DNA of 64,000 bases from Arcobacter cloacae (GCF_013201935.1 NZ_CP053833.1:2294001-2358000), one strand, 5' to 3'; shown: positions 36,194 through 47,704, numbered from the stretch's first letter. Translations and numbers: made by a program. Notes: generated by a model from the letters alone, not told the origin.

Positions 36194-37453
36194 ATGAAAA
36201 GAGTTGTTGTAACAGGTATAGGTACTATTAATTCTACAGGACATAATGTAAAAGATTCTTTTGAAGCTGTTGTAAATGGTGTTTGTGGTATTGATACTAT
36301 AACACTATTTGATGCAAGTGATTTTTCAGTGACAATAGCTGGTGAGGTAAAAGATTTTAATCCTGAAACAGTAATGGATAAAAAAGAAGTTAAAAAAGCT
36401 GATAGATTTATTCAATTAGGTATAAAAGCAGCTCTTGAGGCAATGATTGATTCAGGATATGTAACATCTGAAAATAAAAAAGTTGATTCTTCTATAGCTG
36501 AAAGATTTGGGATAATCTCAGGTTCAGGAATTGGTGGTTTATCTACTATTGAAAAAAACTCTGTTGTGTGTGAAACTAGAGGTTCAAGAAAAATATCACC
36601 ATTTTTTATTCCTTCATCACTTGCAAATATGTTAAGTGGTTTTATTTCGATTGAACACAACTTAAAAGGTCCTTCTTTATCACATGTAACAGCTTGTGCA
36701 GCTTCAACTCATGCATTAAATGATGCAGTTAAAACTATAATGATTGGTGGAGCAGATAGAATATTAGTTGTAGGTGCAGAAAGTGCTATTTGTGGTGCTG
36801 GAGTTGGTGGATTTGCTGCAATGAAAGCATTATCTACAAGAAATGATGAACCTAAAAAAGCATCAAGACCTTTTGATAAAGATAGAGATGGTTTTGTTAT
36901 GGGAGAAGGTGCTGGTGCTTTAGTTGTTGAAGATTTAGAGAGTGCATTAGCAAGAAATGCAAAAATTTATTGTGAAATTATAGGTTTTGGAGAATCAGGT
37001 GATGCTAATCATATCACTGCACCTGTAATAGATGGTCCATTAAGAGCAATGAAAGCAGCATTTGAAATGGCTAAAAACATAACTGGTGAATATCCAAAAA
37101 TTGATTATATTAATACTCATGGAACTTCAACACCTGTTGGAGATAAAAATGAAACAGCTGCAATTAAAGAACTTTTTGCTGGAAAAGAGAATTGTCCTCC
37201 AGTTTCATCAACAAAAGGTCAAATCGGTCATTGTTTAGGTGCAGCTGGTGCTATTGAAGCTATTATGGCAATTAAAGCATTAGAAGAAGGTATAATTCCT
37301 CCAACTATAAATGTTGAAAATCAAGATCCAGATTGCGATTTAGATATAGTTCCAAATATTGCAAGAAAAGCAGAATTGACAACTGTAATGAGTAATAATT
37401 TTGGTTTTGGTGGAACTAACGGTTCAGTAATTTTTAAAAAATTTATTAAATAA
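36194..37453 (+). CDS. fabF: 3-oxoacyl-ACP synthase II FabF
   Basis: 419 residues. Condenses acyl-ACP with malonyl-ACP. Thiolase-fold catalytic triad: Cys about 168 in VTACAASTHA, His about 308 in NTHGTSTPVGD, His about 345 in IGHCLGAAG. NNFGFGGTNGSV is the C-terminal signature. ATGGAG precedes the ATG. Followed 13 bases later by a hairpin that masks a strong ribosome site upstream of accA. Confidence 0.97.
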   Translation: MKRVVVTGIGTINSTGHNVKDSFEAVVNGVCGIDTITLFDASDFSVTIAGEVKDFNPETVMDKKEVKKADRFIQLGIKAALEAMIDSGYVTSENKKVDSSIAERFGIISGSGIGGLSTIEKNSVVCETRGSRKISPFFIPSSLANMLSGFISIEHNLKGPSLSHVTACAASTHALNDAVKTIMIGGADRILVVGAESAICGAGVGGFAAMKALSTRNDEPKKASRPFDKDRDGFVMGEGAGALVVEDLESALARNAKIYCEIIGFGESGDANHITAPVIDGPLRAMKAAFEMAKNITGEYPKIDYINTHGTSTPVGDKNETAAIKELFAGKENCPPVSSTKGQIGHCLGAAGAIEAIMAIKALEEGIIPPTINVENQDPDCDLDIVPNIARKAELTTVMSNNFGFGGTNGSVIFKKFIK

Positions 37454-37466
37454 TAAACCTAACTAT

Positions 37467-37490
37467 AAGGAGTTATTTTGATAACTCCTT
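37467..37490 (+). promoter_or_regulatory. Hairpin sequestering an AAGGAG site upstream of accA
   Basis: AAGGAGTTAT (37467-37476) and ATAACTCCTT (37481-37490), perfect 10 bp, loop TTTG. The left arm is a consensus ribosome site, and the loop holds an in-frame TTG (37478). A second site, AAAGGG, follows at 37496. It could be the fabF terminator or a translational switch. Confidence 0.5.
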
Positions 37491-37507
37491 TACTTAAAGG
37501 GAAAACT

Positions 37508-38440
37508 TTGGCAGCTTACTTAGAATTTGAAGATAAAATCAAAAAAATAGAAGAAGATATAATTGTTGCAAAAACAAAAGCAGATGAACATGCTGTAGAA
37601 ATATTGGAAAAAAAATTAGAAAAAGAAGTTGAAAAAACTTTTAAAAATTTAAGTGATTATCAAAAACTTCAACTTGCACGTCATCCAGATAGACCATATG
37701 CAATGGACTACATTACTGGATTGTTAACTAATGCTTATGAAATTCATGGTGATAGACATTATGTTGATGATCATGCAATCGTGTGTTATTTAGGATTTAT
37801 TGGAACTCAAAAAGTTCTAGTAATAGGTGAACAAAAAGGTAGAGGAACAAAAGATAAACTTTACAGAAATTTTGGTATGCCAAGTCCTGAAGGATATAGA
37901 AAAGCCTTAAGAGCTGCTAAAATGGCCGATAAATTTCAGATTCCAATTTTAATGTTGGTGGACACTCCAGGTGCCTATCCAGGTATTGGAGCTGAAGAGC
38001 GAAATCAAAGTGAAGCAATTGCTAGAAATTTGTATGAATTTGCTGATTTAACTACTCCAACTGTTTCAGTTGTTATTGGAGAAGGTGGTTCAGGTGGGGC
38101 TTTGGCTATTTCTGTAGCTGATAAACTTGCTATGATGAGATATTCAGTTTATGCTGTTATTTCACCTGAAGGTTGTAGTGCTATTTTATGGAATGATCCA
38201 TCAAAAGTTGAAACAGCAGCTAATGCATTAAAAATCACAGCTGAAAATTTAAAAGAGCTTAATTTAATTGATGATGTAATAAATGAGCCATTAATTGGTG
38301 CTCATAGACAAAAAGAAGAGGCTGTTTTTGCTTTAAAAGAATATTTTCTAAACTCTTTAGAAGAATTAAATAAATTAACTCCACAAGAAAGATTAGAGAA
38401 AAAATACCAAAAAATTATGGCATTAGGTTCTTTCCAATAA
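37508..38440 (+). CDS. accA: Acetyl-CoA carboxylase carboxyltransferase subunit alpha
   Basis: 310 residues from TTG 37508, giving [18 protein letters not shown], the usual N-terminus in this phylum, with AAAGGG six bases upstream. A TTG at 37478 would add ten residues but lies in a hairpin loop. Crotonase-fold motifs: [45 protein letters not shown] and [12 protein letters not shown]. It transfers CO2 from biotin carrier to acetyl-CoA; accD is not in the window. Convergent with the HIT gene. Confidence 0.95.
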   Translation: MAAYLEFEDKIKKIEEDIIVAKTKADEHAVEILEKKLEKEVEKTFKNLSDYQKLQLARHPDRPYAMDYITGLLTNAYEIHGDRHYVDDHAIVCYLGFIGTQKVLVIGEQKGRGTKDKLYRNFGMPSPEGYRKALRAAKMADKFQIPILMLVDTPGAYPGIGAEERNQSEAIARNLYEFADLTTPTVSVVIGEGGSGGALAISVADKLAMMRYSVYAVISPEGCSAILWNDPSKVETAANALKITAENLKELNLIDDVINEPLIGAHRQKEEAVFALKEYFLNSLEELNKLTPQERLEKKYQKIMALGSFQ

Positions 38441-38462
38441 GACAAGAATTAAGATTCTTGTC
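38441..38462. terminator. Hairpin between convergent accA and HIT genes
   Basis: GACAAGAAT (38441-38449) and ATTCTTGTC (38454-38462), perfect 9 bp with a TAAG loop, directly after the accA stop and overlapping the HIT stop. No T run on either side. Confidence 0.45.
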
Positions 38463-38793
38463 TATCTCTCACTAACCTACCAGCAGGTTCACCACCTATT
38501 AAATGAAAATGTAAATGATGTACTTCTTGACCACCATGGTCTCCAATATTTGTGATTAATCTATAACCACTTTTTTTCACATCTAGTTTTTCAGCAACTT
38601 TTTGAATAAAAGTTGTCATCCCTGACATTACTTGTGCTGGAACAACATCAAAAGATTCATAATGTTCTTTTGGAATAATCAAAACATGAATTTTTCTAGT
38701 TGGATTAATATCATTAAATGCTAAGAAATTTTCATCCTCTAAAATAGTTTGATTTGGTATCTCACCTTTTACAATCTTACAGAATATACACAT
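38449..38793 (-). CDS. HIT family nucleotide hydrolase (HinT-like)
   Basis: 114 residues. Histidine triad HLHFHLIGG near the C-terminus and HVLIIPKEHYES in the centre; N-terminal CIFCKIVKGEIPNQ with two Cys as in HinT. It hydrolyses AMP-linked phosphoramidates. Beside pheS on the opposite strand, an arrangement also known from Campylobacter. Confidence 0.94.
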   Translation of the reverse strand: MCIFCKIVKGEIPNQTILEDENFLAFNDINPTRKIHVLIIPKEHYESFDVVPAQVMSGMTTFIQKVAEKLDVKKSGYRLITNIGDHGGQEVHHLHFHLIGGEPAGRLVRDRQES

Positions 38794-38851
38794 TATTTTT
38801 CCTTCAAATTAAATAGTAAAATATTATAACCAAACTCTAATAAATCTTTAA

Positions 38852-38880
38852 GTATAATCCCCTAAAAATACTACTATAAT
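38852..38880 (+). promoter_or_regulatory. Probable pheS promoter
   Basis: Two TATAAT boxes, 38852-38857 and 38875-38880, precede the pheS GTG at 38925. Either could direct the pheST-aroA-ispH run. Confidence 0.4.
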
Positions 38881-38924
38881 AATTTAAATCCATAATAATT
38901 ATTTATAAATTTAGGGAGAAAAAA

Positions 38925-39917
38925 GTGACACAGTGGATTGAAAAAATAGCCAATGCTACATCACTTGAAGAGTTAGAAAATTTAAGAATTGATACTTTAG
39001 GGAAAAAAGGTATTTTAACTTTAGAATTTGCTAAAATGAAAAGTGTTCCAAATGAAGAAAAAAAATCATTTGCAGAAAATTTAAATAAAAATAAAACATT
39101 GATAACAGATGCTTTAGAAACTAAAAAACTTGTATTAGAAAAAGAAGCTTTAAATAAAAAATTAGAAGCTGAAAGAATTGATGTAACAAGATTCAATAAT
39201 GAATTATCATGTGGGGCTACTCATCCTGTAGTTGAAACAATGGATAGAATTATTAAATATTTCCAAAATTTAAATTTTGCTGTTGAAGAGGGTCCTTTAG
39301 TTGAAGATGATTTTCATAATTTTGAAGCACTAAATCTACCTAAATATCATCCAGCACGTGATATGCAAGATACTTTTTATAATAAAGATTATACGCTACT
39401 AAGAACTCATACTTCTCCTGTTCAAATAAGAACTATGCTTAGTCAAAAAACGCCAATTAGAATGATTGCACCAGGAACGGTATTTAGAAGAGATTTTGAT
39501 ATTACACACACTCCAATGTTCCACCAAATTGAAGCATTAGTTGTGGATGAAGCTGACAAAGTTTCATTTGCAAATTTAAAACATGTATTAGTTGAATTTT
39601 TACAACATATGTTTGGTGATGTTGAAGTAAGATTTAGACCATCATTCTTCCCATTCACTGAACCATCAGCTGAAGTAGATATCTCTTGTGTATTCTGTAA
39701 AGGTGAAGGATGTAGAGTTTGTTCACATACAGGTTGGCTAGAAGTTTTAGGTTGTGGTGTAGTTGATGAAAATGTATTTAAAGCAGTTGGCTATGAGAAT
39801 AAATCTGGTTATGCATTTGGTTTAGGTGTTGAAAGATTTGCAATGCTAATCCATAATATTGGAGATTTAAGATCACTATTTGAAAGTGATACAAGATTAT
39901 TAGGACAGTTCAAATGA
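38925..39917 (+). CDS. pheS: Phenylalanine-tRNA ligase alpha subunit
   Basis: 330 residues, start GTG 38925 after GGGAG. Class II aminoacyl-tRNA synthetase catalytic chain: N-terminal coiled coil, motif 2 [36 protein letters not shown], and motif 3 [11 protein letters not shown] Cys cluster [12 protein letters not shown] sits in the insertion typical of bacterial PheS. It overlaps pheT by 4 bases. Confidence 0.97.
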   Translation: MTQWIEKIANATSLEELENLRIDTLGKKGILTLEFAKMKSVPNEEKKSFAENLNKNKTLITDALETKKLVLEKEALNKKLEAERIDVTRFNNELSCGATHPVVETMDRIIKYFQNLNFAVEEGPLVEDDFHNFEALNLPKYHPARDMQDTFYNKDYTLLRTHTSPVQIRTMLSQKTPIRMIAPGTVFRRDFDITHTPMFHQIEALVVDEADKVSFANLKHVLVEFLQHMFGDVEVRFRPSFFPFTEPSAEVDISCVFCKGEGCRVCSHTGWLEVLGCGVVDENVFKAVGYENKSGYAFGLGVERFAMLIHNIGDLRSLFESDTRLLGQFK

Positions 39918-42235
39918 TTATTACAAGAAGTTGGTTAGAAGAATTTATTGATATTTCGAAAATTTCTACAGATGAAATTTGTAAAACTTTAAACGCTATT
40001 GGTCTTGAAGTTGATAGTTTAGAAAATTACTCTATTGCATCAAAAGTTGTTGTTGGAAAAGTTTTAGAAAAACAAAAACATCCAGATGCGGATAAATTAA
40101 ATATTTGTCAAGTTGATTTAGGAACAAATCAAGTTCAAATAGTATGTGGTGCAAAAAATGTTGATGTTGGGCAATTTGTTCCTGTAGCAATGGTTGGGTG
40201 CGATTTAGGAAATGATTTTATTATTAAAGAGGCAAAATTAAGAGGTGTAGAATCAAATGGAATGATTTGTTCTTCAACTGAACTTGGTCTTCCAAAACTT
40301 AATGATGGGATTTTAGTTTTAGATAATTCAATTGGTGAATTGATTTTAGGAAAAGAGTTAAAAGAATATTCTAAATTAAATGATTCAGTTATTGAAATAG
40401 GTTTAACTCCAAATAGAGGTGATTGTTTAAGTATTCATGGAATAGCTAGAGAATTGAGTGCTTATTATTCTATTCCGCTATTAGAACTTGATAAACAAAT
40501 TAAATATAATGATTTGGGTATTGGTCAAATTTTTGAAATAGAGTGTGATAGTAATATTGATTCTGCTTTATCTTTTAAAGCTATTGATTTAACAAATTTC
40601 AAATTAGGTTTAATATTTAAATTTAGAACTTCTATCTTAGGAAAATATGTAGATAATAATGATATAAAAAATACATTAACTTATGTTACACATTCAACAG
40701 GAGTTATTTTAAATGCTTATTCTAAAAATATGACTTTAAAAAACAATAACTTAAATATTTTATATGCTAAAAAAGATGAAGATGGATTTGACAATATTTA
40801 TGGAATTGAACATTTAAGTAAAATTTGTGTGGAGCATAAAGAACTTGAATATAATGATACAGATTATATTATAGAAGCTTCTTATATCAATCCTGATTTA
40901 ATATCAAGAAAAGTTTATGAGAAAAAAATTAAAACATCTGATATTTATTATAAAGCTTCAAGAGGTAGTGAACCAAATATTGACTTTGGAATAGACTATC
41001 TATCAACTCTGATTTCTAAATTTGGTGCAACTATTTATAGAGGAACTGAAACATTTATCGAAGATAAAGAGAAATTAACTTTAGATGTAAGTACAAAAAA
41101 AATAAACTCTATTATTGGACAAGAGATTCCGAAAATTGAAATAGAAAAGATATTAACTTCTTTAGGTTTTGAAGTAAAAGATACAGTGGATAATGTTTTG
41201 GTAATAAAAGTTCCTCATTATAGACATGATATTAAAAATATAGCAGATATTACTGAAGAAGTTGTAAGAATAATTGGAATTGATAATATTGTTTCTAAAC
41301 CTTTACAAATTGATGAAGTAAATAGAGTAAATAAAACATCTAATGATTTAATTAAAAAAAATAAGCTTAGATTTAAAGCAATTGAAAATGGTTTCTTTGA
41401 AACTCTAACTTATGTATTTTCTTCAAAAGAGAATTTAGAAAAATATGGTTTTAAAACAGTTAAAGAAGAATTAGAACTTATAAATCCTATTGTAAAAGAG
41501 TTAAATACATACAGAACTACTCTTCTTTTAAATCTGGTTGAAGCTTGTTCAAATAATTTCAAAGTTGGTTCTCGTTCAACTGCATTTTTTGAAATTGGTA
41601 CAATTTTTGATGAAAATAGAAAAGAGAGCAAAAAGATTGCTTTTATTCAAACAGGTTTTGTAGAACAAGAAGAGATTTCAAATTCAGGAAAACCAAAAAA
41701 TATTGATTTTTTCTCTTTTTCAAAAAAGATATTAAATACTATAGGAAAATTTGATTTAGAACCTATGAATAATATTGACAATTCATTTATTCATCCTTAT
41801 CAAAATGCAAATGTCCTAATAGATGGTGAGGTAGTTGGATTTATTTGTAAACTTCATCCTAGCGTTTGTGCTGATTTTGATTTAAATGATACCTTTATTG
41901 CTCAAATTGATTTTGAAGCTATAAAAAATGATATTGTTAAAACAACAAAATATTCTAAATTTCAATCTTCTAAAAAAGATTTAAGTATTATTGCTCCTAA
42001 ATCATTAGAATATAAAGAGATTAAAAAAGCTATTAATTCATTGAATGATAAAAATATTAAACAATTTAATTTAATTGATATTTATAGTGATGAAAAGTTA
42101 GGTGATAAAGAAAGTTTAACAATTAGATTTGTTTTACAAAATGATGAAAAAACGATGGAAGAAGAAGATATTACAACAACTATGAGTTCAATTTTGGACA
42201 TATTAAATCAAAAATTATCTATAGGCATAAGATAA
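39914..42235 (+). CDS. pheT: Phenylalanine-tRNA ligase beta subunit
   Basis: 773 residues. Domain order: tRNA-binding OB domain (about 40-150, [23 protein letters not shown]), B3/B4 editing region, B5 and catalytic-like core, and C-terminal anticodon-binding FDX-ACB domain (about 685-773, [20 protein letters not shown] in part). It forms the alpha2-beta2 enzyme with PheS. aroA starts 13 bases after its stop. Confidence 0.96.
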   Translation: MIITRSWLEEFIDISKISTDEICKTLNAIGLEVDSLENYSIASKVVVGKVLEKQKHPDADKLNICQVDLGTNQVQIVCGAKNVDVGQFVPVAMVGCDLGNDFIIKEAKLRGVESNGMICSSTELGLPKLNDGILVLDNSIGELILGKELKEYSKLNDSVIEIGLTPNRGDCLSIHGIARELSAYYSIPLLELDKQIKYNDLGIGQIFEIECDSNIDSALSFKAIDLTNFKLGLIFKFRTSILGKYVDNNDIKNTLTYVTHSTGVILNAYSKNMTLKNNNLNILYAKKDEDGFDNIYGIEHLSKICVEHKELEYNDTDYIIEASYINPDLISRKVYEKKIKTSDIYYKASRGSEPNIDFGIDYLSTLISKFGATIYRGTETFIEDKEKLTLDVSTKKINSIIGQEIPKIEIEKILTSLGFEVKDTVDNVLVIKVPHYRHDIKNIADITEEVVRIIGIDNIVSKPLQIDEVNRVNKTSNDLIKKNKLRFKAIENGFFETLTYVFSSKENLEKYGFKTVKEELELINPIVKELNTYRTTLLLNLVEACSNNFKVGSRSTAFFEIGTIFDENRKESKKIAFIQTGFVEQEEISNSGKPKNIDFFSFSKKILNTIGKFDLEPMNNIDNSFIHPYQNANVLIDGEVVGFICKLHPSVCADFDLNDTFIAQIDFEAIKNDIVKTTKYSKFQSSKKDLSIIAPKSLEYKEIKKAINSLNDKNIKQFNLIDIYSDEKLGDKESLTIRFVLQNDEKTMEEEDITTTMSSILDILNQKLSIGIR

Positions 42236-42248
42236 AAAAAGGAAAAAA

Positions 42249-43529
42249 GTGGAAAAGTTCAATATAAAAAAATTAAATAAAACATTTAATGTAGAAATAG
42301 ACTCAATAGCAAGTGACAAATCAATATCACATAGATGTGCTATGTTTTCACTTTTTTCAAATGAAACTTCTTATATTAAAAATTATTTAACAGCAGAAGA
42401 TACTTTAAATACATTAAGTATTGTAGAACAACTTGGAGCAAAAATAAAAAGAGATGGAGGTTATGTTGAAATAACTCCAACACAAACTTTAAGTGAACCA
42501 TCAGATGTTCTTGATTGTGGAAACTCTGGAACGGCAATGAGACTTTTTTGTGGTCTTTTAGCATCAGTTGATGGAGCATTTACATTAACGGGTGATAAAT
42601 ATTTAAGAAATAGACCAATGAAAAGAGTTGCTGATCCATTAAGAAGTATTGGTGCTTTAATTGACGGAAGAGAACACGGAAATAAAGCTCCTTTATTTAT
42701 TAGAGGAGTAAAAGAATTACAACCCTTTACTTATCATTCTCCTGTTGATTCAGCTCAAGTAAAATCTGCTATGATTCTTGCAGCATTAAGAGCAAATGGT
42801 ATCTCAAAATATAAAGAAAATGAACTTACACGAGACCATACAGAACGAATGTTAAAAGGTATGGGAGCAATATTAGAAAATGACGCAGATGGATTTATAA
42901 ATATTCATCCACTAACGGGTCATTTAAAACCTCTAAATATTACTGTTCCAACTGATCCTAGTTCGGCATTTTTCTTTGCACTTGCAGCTGCTATTACTCC
43001 AAATGCAAGAGTTTTAATAAAAAATGTAACTTTAAATCCAACAAGAATTGAAGCTTATCAAGTTTTAAAAAGAATGGGTGTTATTGTTAATTTTATAGAA
43101 AAAGAAAATATTTATGAGCCAATTGGAGATATTGAAATTATCAATAATGAATTAAATGGCGTAGAGGTTAGTGAAAATATCTCTTGGTTGATTGATGAAC
43201 TTCCTGCTCTTTCAATTGCTATGAGTTTAGCAAAAGGAAAATCAAAAGTTTCAAATGCAAAAGAGTTAAGAGTAAAAGAGAGTGACAGAATATCATCTGT
43301 TGTTAATAATCTAAAACTTTGTGGTGTTACTTATACAGAGTTTGAAGATGGATATGAAATAATTGGTGGAACAATGAAAAAAGCAACGATTAATTCACAT
43401 GGTGATCATCGAATTGCTATGAGTTTTGCAATTGCTGGATTAAATTGTGATATGGATATTGAAGATACTCAATGTATTGAAACATCTTTTCCAAATTTTA
43501 AAGAGATTTTAGACTCTTTATATAAATAA
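42249..43529 (+). CDS. aroA: 3-phosphoshikimate 1-carboxyvinyltransferase (EPSP synthase)
   Basis: 426 residues from GTG 42249, GGAAAA upstream. Sixth step of the shikimate pathway. Motifs: [68 protein letters not shown] and [14 protein letters not shown]. The substrate-binding Lys, Arg and Asp residues of the family are present by eye. In the conserved pheST-aroA-ispH-rpsA-serA series. Confidence 0.97.
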   Translation: MEKFNIKKLNKTFNVEIDSIASDKSISHRCAMFSLFSNETSYIKNYLTAEDTLNTLSIVEQLGAKIKRDGGYVEITPTQTLSEPSDVLDCGNSGTAMRLFCGLLASVDGAFTLTGDKYLRNRPMKRVADPLRSIGALIDGREHGNKAPLFIRGVKELQPFTYHSPVDSAQVKSAMILAALRANGISKYKENELTRDHTERMLKGMGAILENDADGFINIHPLTGHLKPLNITVPTDPSSAFFFALAAAITPNARVLIKNVTLNPTRIEAYQVLKRMGVIVNFIEKENIYEPIGDIEIINNELNGVEVSENISWLIDELPALSIAMSLAKGKSKVSNAKELRVKESDRISSVVNNLKLCGVTYTEFEDGYEIIGGTMKKATINSHGDHRIAMSFAIAGLNCDMDIEDTQCIETSFPNFKEILDSLYK

Positions 43530-43540
43530 GGTTTTATTTA

Positions 43541-44377
43541 ATGGAAGTAAAATTAGCCTCAAACTATGGATTTTGTTTTGGTGTAAAAAGAGCTATTAAA
43601 ATAGCAGAAGATTATACGAACTCTGCAACAATGGGACCATTAATTCATAATCAAGATGAGATAAATAGATTAAAAAATGATTTTAATGTAGGATTATATA
43701 CAAATTTAAGCGATATAAAAGAGAATGACACTGTAATAATTAGAACACATGGTATTCCCAAAAATGAATTAAAAGATTTAAGAAAACTTAATGCAAAAGT
43801 TATAAATGCAACTTGCCCGTTTGTTACAACACCCCAACAAATTGTAAAAAAGATGTCAAAAGAAGGATATTCAATACTAATTTTTGGTGACTCAGATCAT
43901 CCTGAAGTAAAAGGTGTACAATCATATGGAGAAGATCAAGATGACGTTCATATTATTTTAGAACCATCTGATTTAGAAAAAGTAATATTTAAAAATAATA
44001 AAATTGCAACTGTAGCACAAACAACTAAGAAAAAAGAAAAATATCTTGAAATAGTTAATGCTCTAATTTTAAAAAATAAAGAAGTAAGGGTATTTAATAC
44101 AATTTGTGATGCAACCTTTGAAAATCAAGATGCAGCTAGAGAGTTATCAAAAGAAGTAGATATTATGATTGTAATTGGGGGAAAAAACTCTTCAAATACA
44201 AAACAATTACACTCTATTTGCCTTGAAAATTGTAAAGATTCATACTTGATTGAAAATGAATTAGAATTAAATATCTCATGGTTTTTGAATAAAAAATTAT
44301 GCGGTATAACAGCAGGTGCAAGCACTCCTGATTGGATAATTCAACAAGTTGTAGATAAAATAAAATCAATAAACTAA
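43541..44377 (+). CDS. ispH: 4-hydroxy-3-methylbut-2-enyl diphosphate reductase IspH
   Basis: 278 residues. Last step of the MEP isoprenoid pathway. The iron-sulfur cysteines are in YGFCFGVKRA, NATCPFVTTPQQ and NTICDATFENQDA. IRTHGIPKNE, DHPEVKGV and TAGASTPDWII are further signatures. Starts 11 bases after aroA. Confidence 0.97.
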   Translation: MEVKLASNYGFCFGVKRAIKIAEDYTNSATMGPLIHNQDEINRLKNDFNVGLYTNLSDIKENDTVIIRTHGIPKNELKDLRKLNAKVINATCPFVTTPQQIVKKMSKEGYSILIFGDSDHPEVKGVQSYGEDQDDVHIILEPSDLEKVIFKNNKIATVAQTTKKKEKYLEIVNALILKNKEVRVFNTICDATFENQDAARELSKEVDIMIVIGGKNSSNTKQLHSICLENCKDSYLIENELELNISWFLNKKLCGITAGASTPDWIIQQVVDKIKSIN

Positions 44378-44399
44378 GAGTTTTTAAGTCAATTTTCTG

Positions 44400-44405
44400 T
44401 ATAAT
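44400..44405 (+). promoter_or_regulatory. -10 box for rpsA
   Basis: TATAAT preceded by TG (TTTCTGTATAATCG), 40 bases before the rpsA ATG. Gives ribosomal protein S1 its own promoter within the aroA-ispH series. Confidence 0.55.
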
Positions 44406-44444
44406 CGTCCCATTTAATAAAACTGGTAAATATGAAGGAATAAA

Positions 44445-46097
44445 ATGGGTATCGAAGATATTGATTTAGGTGAAGACTTTGATTTTGAGCAAATGCTTAA
44501 TGAGTCTTTTGAGAATGCAGAAAATAATTCTGTGGTTGATGGTGTAATTGTTGAAATTAATGATGAAAGAGTTTTAGTTGATGTTGGTCAAAAAGTTGAA
44601 GGTCAATTATCTATTTCAGAAATTACAATTGGTGGTGAAGTAAAATATAAAGTTGGTGATACTATTCCTGTTATGTTAATGGGAAATAGAGGAGAAAGAC
44701 CAAATATTTCACATAAAAAAGTGTTACAAAAAGAGAAATTTGATGCATTTGTAAAAGCACATGGTGAAAACTTTGAAGATGTAACAATTGAAGGTAAAAT
44801 CGTTTCTGTAAAACAAAGAGGTGGTTTTATAATTGAAGATGCTGATGGTTGTGAATATTTCATGCCAATGGCTCAATCATACCTAAAAGCACAAGGTGCT
44901 ATTGGAAAAACTGTAAAAGCTAAAGTTATCAAAGTTAACAAAGCTCAAAATTCAATTATCGTTTCTAGAAAAAAATTAATTGAAGAATCAAAAGCTGTAA
45001 AAGATAACAAAGTTACTGAAATCTTAGATAATAAAGAGCCAATCAATGGTATTATCAAAAAAATTACTTCTTATGGAATGTTTGTAGATTTAGGTGGAAT
45101 TGATGGTTTAGTAAACTACAATGAAATCTCTTACAAAGGTCCTGTTAATCCTGCAAATTACTACAATGAAGGTGATGAAGTTTCTGTTGTAGTTTTATCT
45201 TATGACAAAGCAAAACAACACTTATCATTATCAATTAAAGCTGCTTTATCTAATCCTTGGGAAGAAATTAAAGATGAGTTAGAAGTTGGTGATACAATTA
45301 CTGTAACTGTTTCTAATTTTGAATCTTATGGTGCATTTGTTGATTTAGGAAATGACATTGAAGGTTTATTACATATTTCTGAAATTTCATGGAATAAAAA
45401 CTTAAAAAATCCAAAAGAACTTTTAACAATTGGTGAAGAGATCAATGTTGAAGTTATTGAATTAAATATTGAACAAAAAAGATTAAGAGTATCTTTAAAA
45501 AATTTACAAGAAAAACCTTTTGCGAAATTTACAAATGAGCACAAAGTTGGAGATGTAATTAAAGGTAAAATTGCAACACTAACTGATTTTGGTGCATTTG
45601 TATCAATTGGTGAAGTAGATGGTTTATTACATAATGAAGAAGCTTCATGGGAGCCAAATGCTAAGTGTAAAACACTATTTAAAAAAGGTGATGAAGTTGA
45701 AGTAAAAATTATCAAAATTGATAAAGAAAAAGAAAACATCTCATTATCAGTAAAAGAAATAGCAGATTCTCCAGCAAAAAGATTCCAAGATGCTTATAAA
45801 ATTGGTGATATTGTAAAAGGTACTGTAAAAGATACAAAAGATTTTGGTATTTTTATCAAATTAGAAAACAATCTTGATGGATTAATCAGAAATGAAGATT
45901 TTGGACCATTAAAAGCTGATGAAATCAAAAATGGTGATGAAGTTGAAGCTGTAGTTGTAAATATAGATACTAGAAAAAACAGAGTTAGATTATCTGTAAG
46001 AAGATTAGAACAACAACAAGAAAGAGAAGTTTTAAAATCTGTAAGTGATGATTCAGCAATGACTTTAGGTGATATTTTAAAAGATCAAATGAAATAA
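44445..46097 (+). CDS. rpsA: 30S ribosomal protein S1
   Basis: 550 residues, six S1 RNA-binding repeats starting near 25, 110, 195, 280, 365 and 455. Each shows a KxTxYGxFVDLG-like strand (GIIKKITSYGMFVDLGG, NFESYGAFVDLGN, TLTDFGAFVSIGE, DTKDFGIFIKLEN). It unwinds and delivers mRNA to the 30S subunit. GAAGGA precedes the ATG. Confidence 0.96.
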   Translation: MGIEDIDLGEDFDFEQMLNESFENAENNSVVDGVIVEINDERVLVDVGQKVEGQLSISEITIGGEVKYKVGDTIPVMLMGNRGERPNISHKKVLQKEKFDAFVKAHGENFEDVTIEGKIVSVKQRGGFIIEDADGCEYFMPMAQSYLKAQGAIGKTVKAKVIKVNKAQNSIIVSRKKLIEESKAVKDNKVTEILDNKEPINGIIKKITSYGMFVDLGGIDGLVNYNEISYKGPVNPANYYNEGDEVSVVVLSYDKAKQHLSLSIKAALSNPWEEIKDELEVGDTITVTVSNFESYGAFVDLGNDIEGLLHISEISWNKNLKNPKELLTIGEEINVEVIELNIEQKRLRVSLKNLQEKPFAKFTNEHKVGDVIKGKIATLTDFGAFVSIGEVDGLLHNEEASWEPNAKCKTLFKKGDEVEVKIIKIDKEKENISLSVKEIADSPAKRFQDAYKIGDIVKGTVKDTKDFGIFIKLENNLDGLIRNEDFGPLKADEIKNGDEVEAVVVNIDTRKNRVRLSVRRLEQQQEREVLKSVSDDSAMTLGDILKDQMK

Positions 46098-46111
46098 TAG
46101 GAATTATTTAA

Positions 46112-47695
46112 ATGAGTAAACATACAATTGTAGTTTGTGACCATATACACGAAGCTGGTTTACAAATTCTTCAAAATACTGAAGATGTAAACTATGTATA
46201 TGCAGCAGACGTGAATAAAACAGAACTATTAAATATTATAAAAGATGCTCATGTAGCAATTACAAGATCATCAACAGATGTTGATGAGAAATTTTTAAAT
46301 GCGGCAACAAATTTAAAAGCTATCATCAGAGCTGGTGTTGGTTATGATAATGTTGATATTGAAGGTTGTAGTAAAAGAGGAATCATTGCAATGAATGTTC
46401 CAACTGCAAACACAATAGCAGCAGTAGAATTAACTATGGCACATATGTTATCTTGTATGAGAAAATTTCCTTATGCTCATAACCAATTAAAAATTGATAG
46501 AGTATGGAAAAGAGAAGATTGGTATGGAAATGAACTTTATGGTAAAAAACTAGGTGTAATTGGTTTTGGAAATATTGGTCATAGAGTTGCACTTAGAGCT
46601 AAATCATTTGAAATGGATGTTGTTACATATGACCCATATATTCCTTCAACAAAAGCAACTGATTTAGGTATTAAATATACAACAAATTTTGATGATATTC
46701 TAGCTTGTGATATTATTACAATTCATACACCAAAAAACAAAGAAACTATTGATATGATTGGTTTCGAGCAAATTGCAAAAATGAAAGATGGTGTAGTTTT
46801 AATTAACTGTGCAAGAGGTGGATTATACAATGAAGAAGCATTAGTAGAAAACCTAAAATCAGGAAAAATTGCAATGGCAGGAATTGATGTATTTAAAAAA
46901 GAGCCTGCAACAAATCACCCATTATTAGATTTACCAAATGTTACAGTAACAGCACATTTAGGTGCAAATACAAAAGAATCACAAAAAGAGATATCAATTC
47001 AAGCAGCAAATAATGCTATTGAATCAGCACGTGGAATTGCTTATCCAAATGCTTTAAATTTACCTATTGATGAAAGTAAAATTCCTTCTTTTGTAAAACC
47101 ATATATTGAATTAACTCAAAAAATGGCATTTTTACTTGCACAATTAAGTAAAAGTGAAATTAGATCAATCAATATTGCAGCTGAAGGTGAAATTTCAGAA
47201 TATTTAGATTCTTTACAAACATTCTCAACTGTTGGAGTATTATCAGCAAGTTCTGGAGATGAAGTAAATTATGTAAATGCAAACTTTATTGCTAAAGAAA
47301 AAAATATTGAATTAACAACTTCTGAATACTCAAATCATAGTGGATACCAAAATAAAGTTTCAATAAAAATAACTACATCAACTGGTGTTAAAACTATATC
47401 AGGAACTGTATTTAACGAAGATGTTCAAAGAATAGTTGAGTTAAATGGATTTACTATTGATATTGAACCTAAAGGTAAAATGATTGTTATGAGAAATAAT
47501 GATGTACCAGGTGTTATTGGTGAAGTTGGTAAAATTCTTGGTGATAATAAAATTAATATAGCTGACTTTAGACTTTCAAGAGGGAAAGATGGTGCTTTAG
47601 CTGTTATTCTTATTGATGAAAAAGCAACTTCAGATGTATTAAAAAAACTTGATAGTTTAGAAGCAGCAATTGCTGTTGCTTATGCTGAAATTTAA
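46112..47695 (+). CDS. serA: D-3-phosphoglycerate dehydrogenase
   Basis: 527 residues, long form. First step of serine synthesis. NAD-binding domain LGVIGFGNIGHRVALRAKSF, catalytic Arg in INCARGGLYNE, Glu region and His in VTAHLGANTKE; then an allosteric-substrate-binding domain and a C-terminal ACT domain from about 455 (VMRNNDVPGVIGEVGKIL) for serine feedback. AGGAA precedes ATG. efp follows after 9 bases. Confidence 0.96.
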   Translation: MSKHTIVVCDHIHEAGLQILQNTEDVNYVYAADVNKTELLNIIKDAHVAITRSSTDVDEKFLNAATNLKAIIRAGVGYDNVDIEGCSKRGIIAMNVPTANTIAAVELTMAHMLSCMRKFPYAHNQLKIDRVWKREDWYGNELYGKKLGVIGFGNIGHRVALRAKSFEMDVVTYDPYIPSTKATDLGIKYTTNFDDILACDIITIHTPKNKETIDMIGFEQIAKMKDGVVLINCARGGLYNEEALVENLKSGKIAMAGIDVFKKEPATNHPLLDLPNVTVTAHLGANTKESQKEISIQAANNAIESARGIAYPNALNLPIDESKIPSFVKPYIELTQKMAFLLAQLSKSEIRSINIAAEGEISEYLDSLQTFSTVGVLSASSGDEVNYVNANFIAKEKNIELTTSEYSNHSGYQNKVSIKITTSTGVKTISGTVFNEDVQRIVELNGFTIDIEPKGKMIVMRNNDVPGVIGEVGKILGDNKINIADFRLSRGKDGALAVILIDEKATSDVLKKLDSLEAAIAVAYAEI

Positions 47696-47704
47696 GGAGA
47701 AACA

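Noticed and set aside
45326-45739. Minus-strand open frame of 137 codons
   Set aside because: Shadow of the repeated S1 domains in rpsA.
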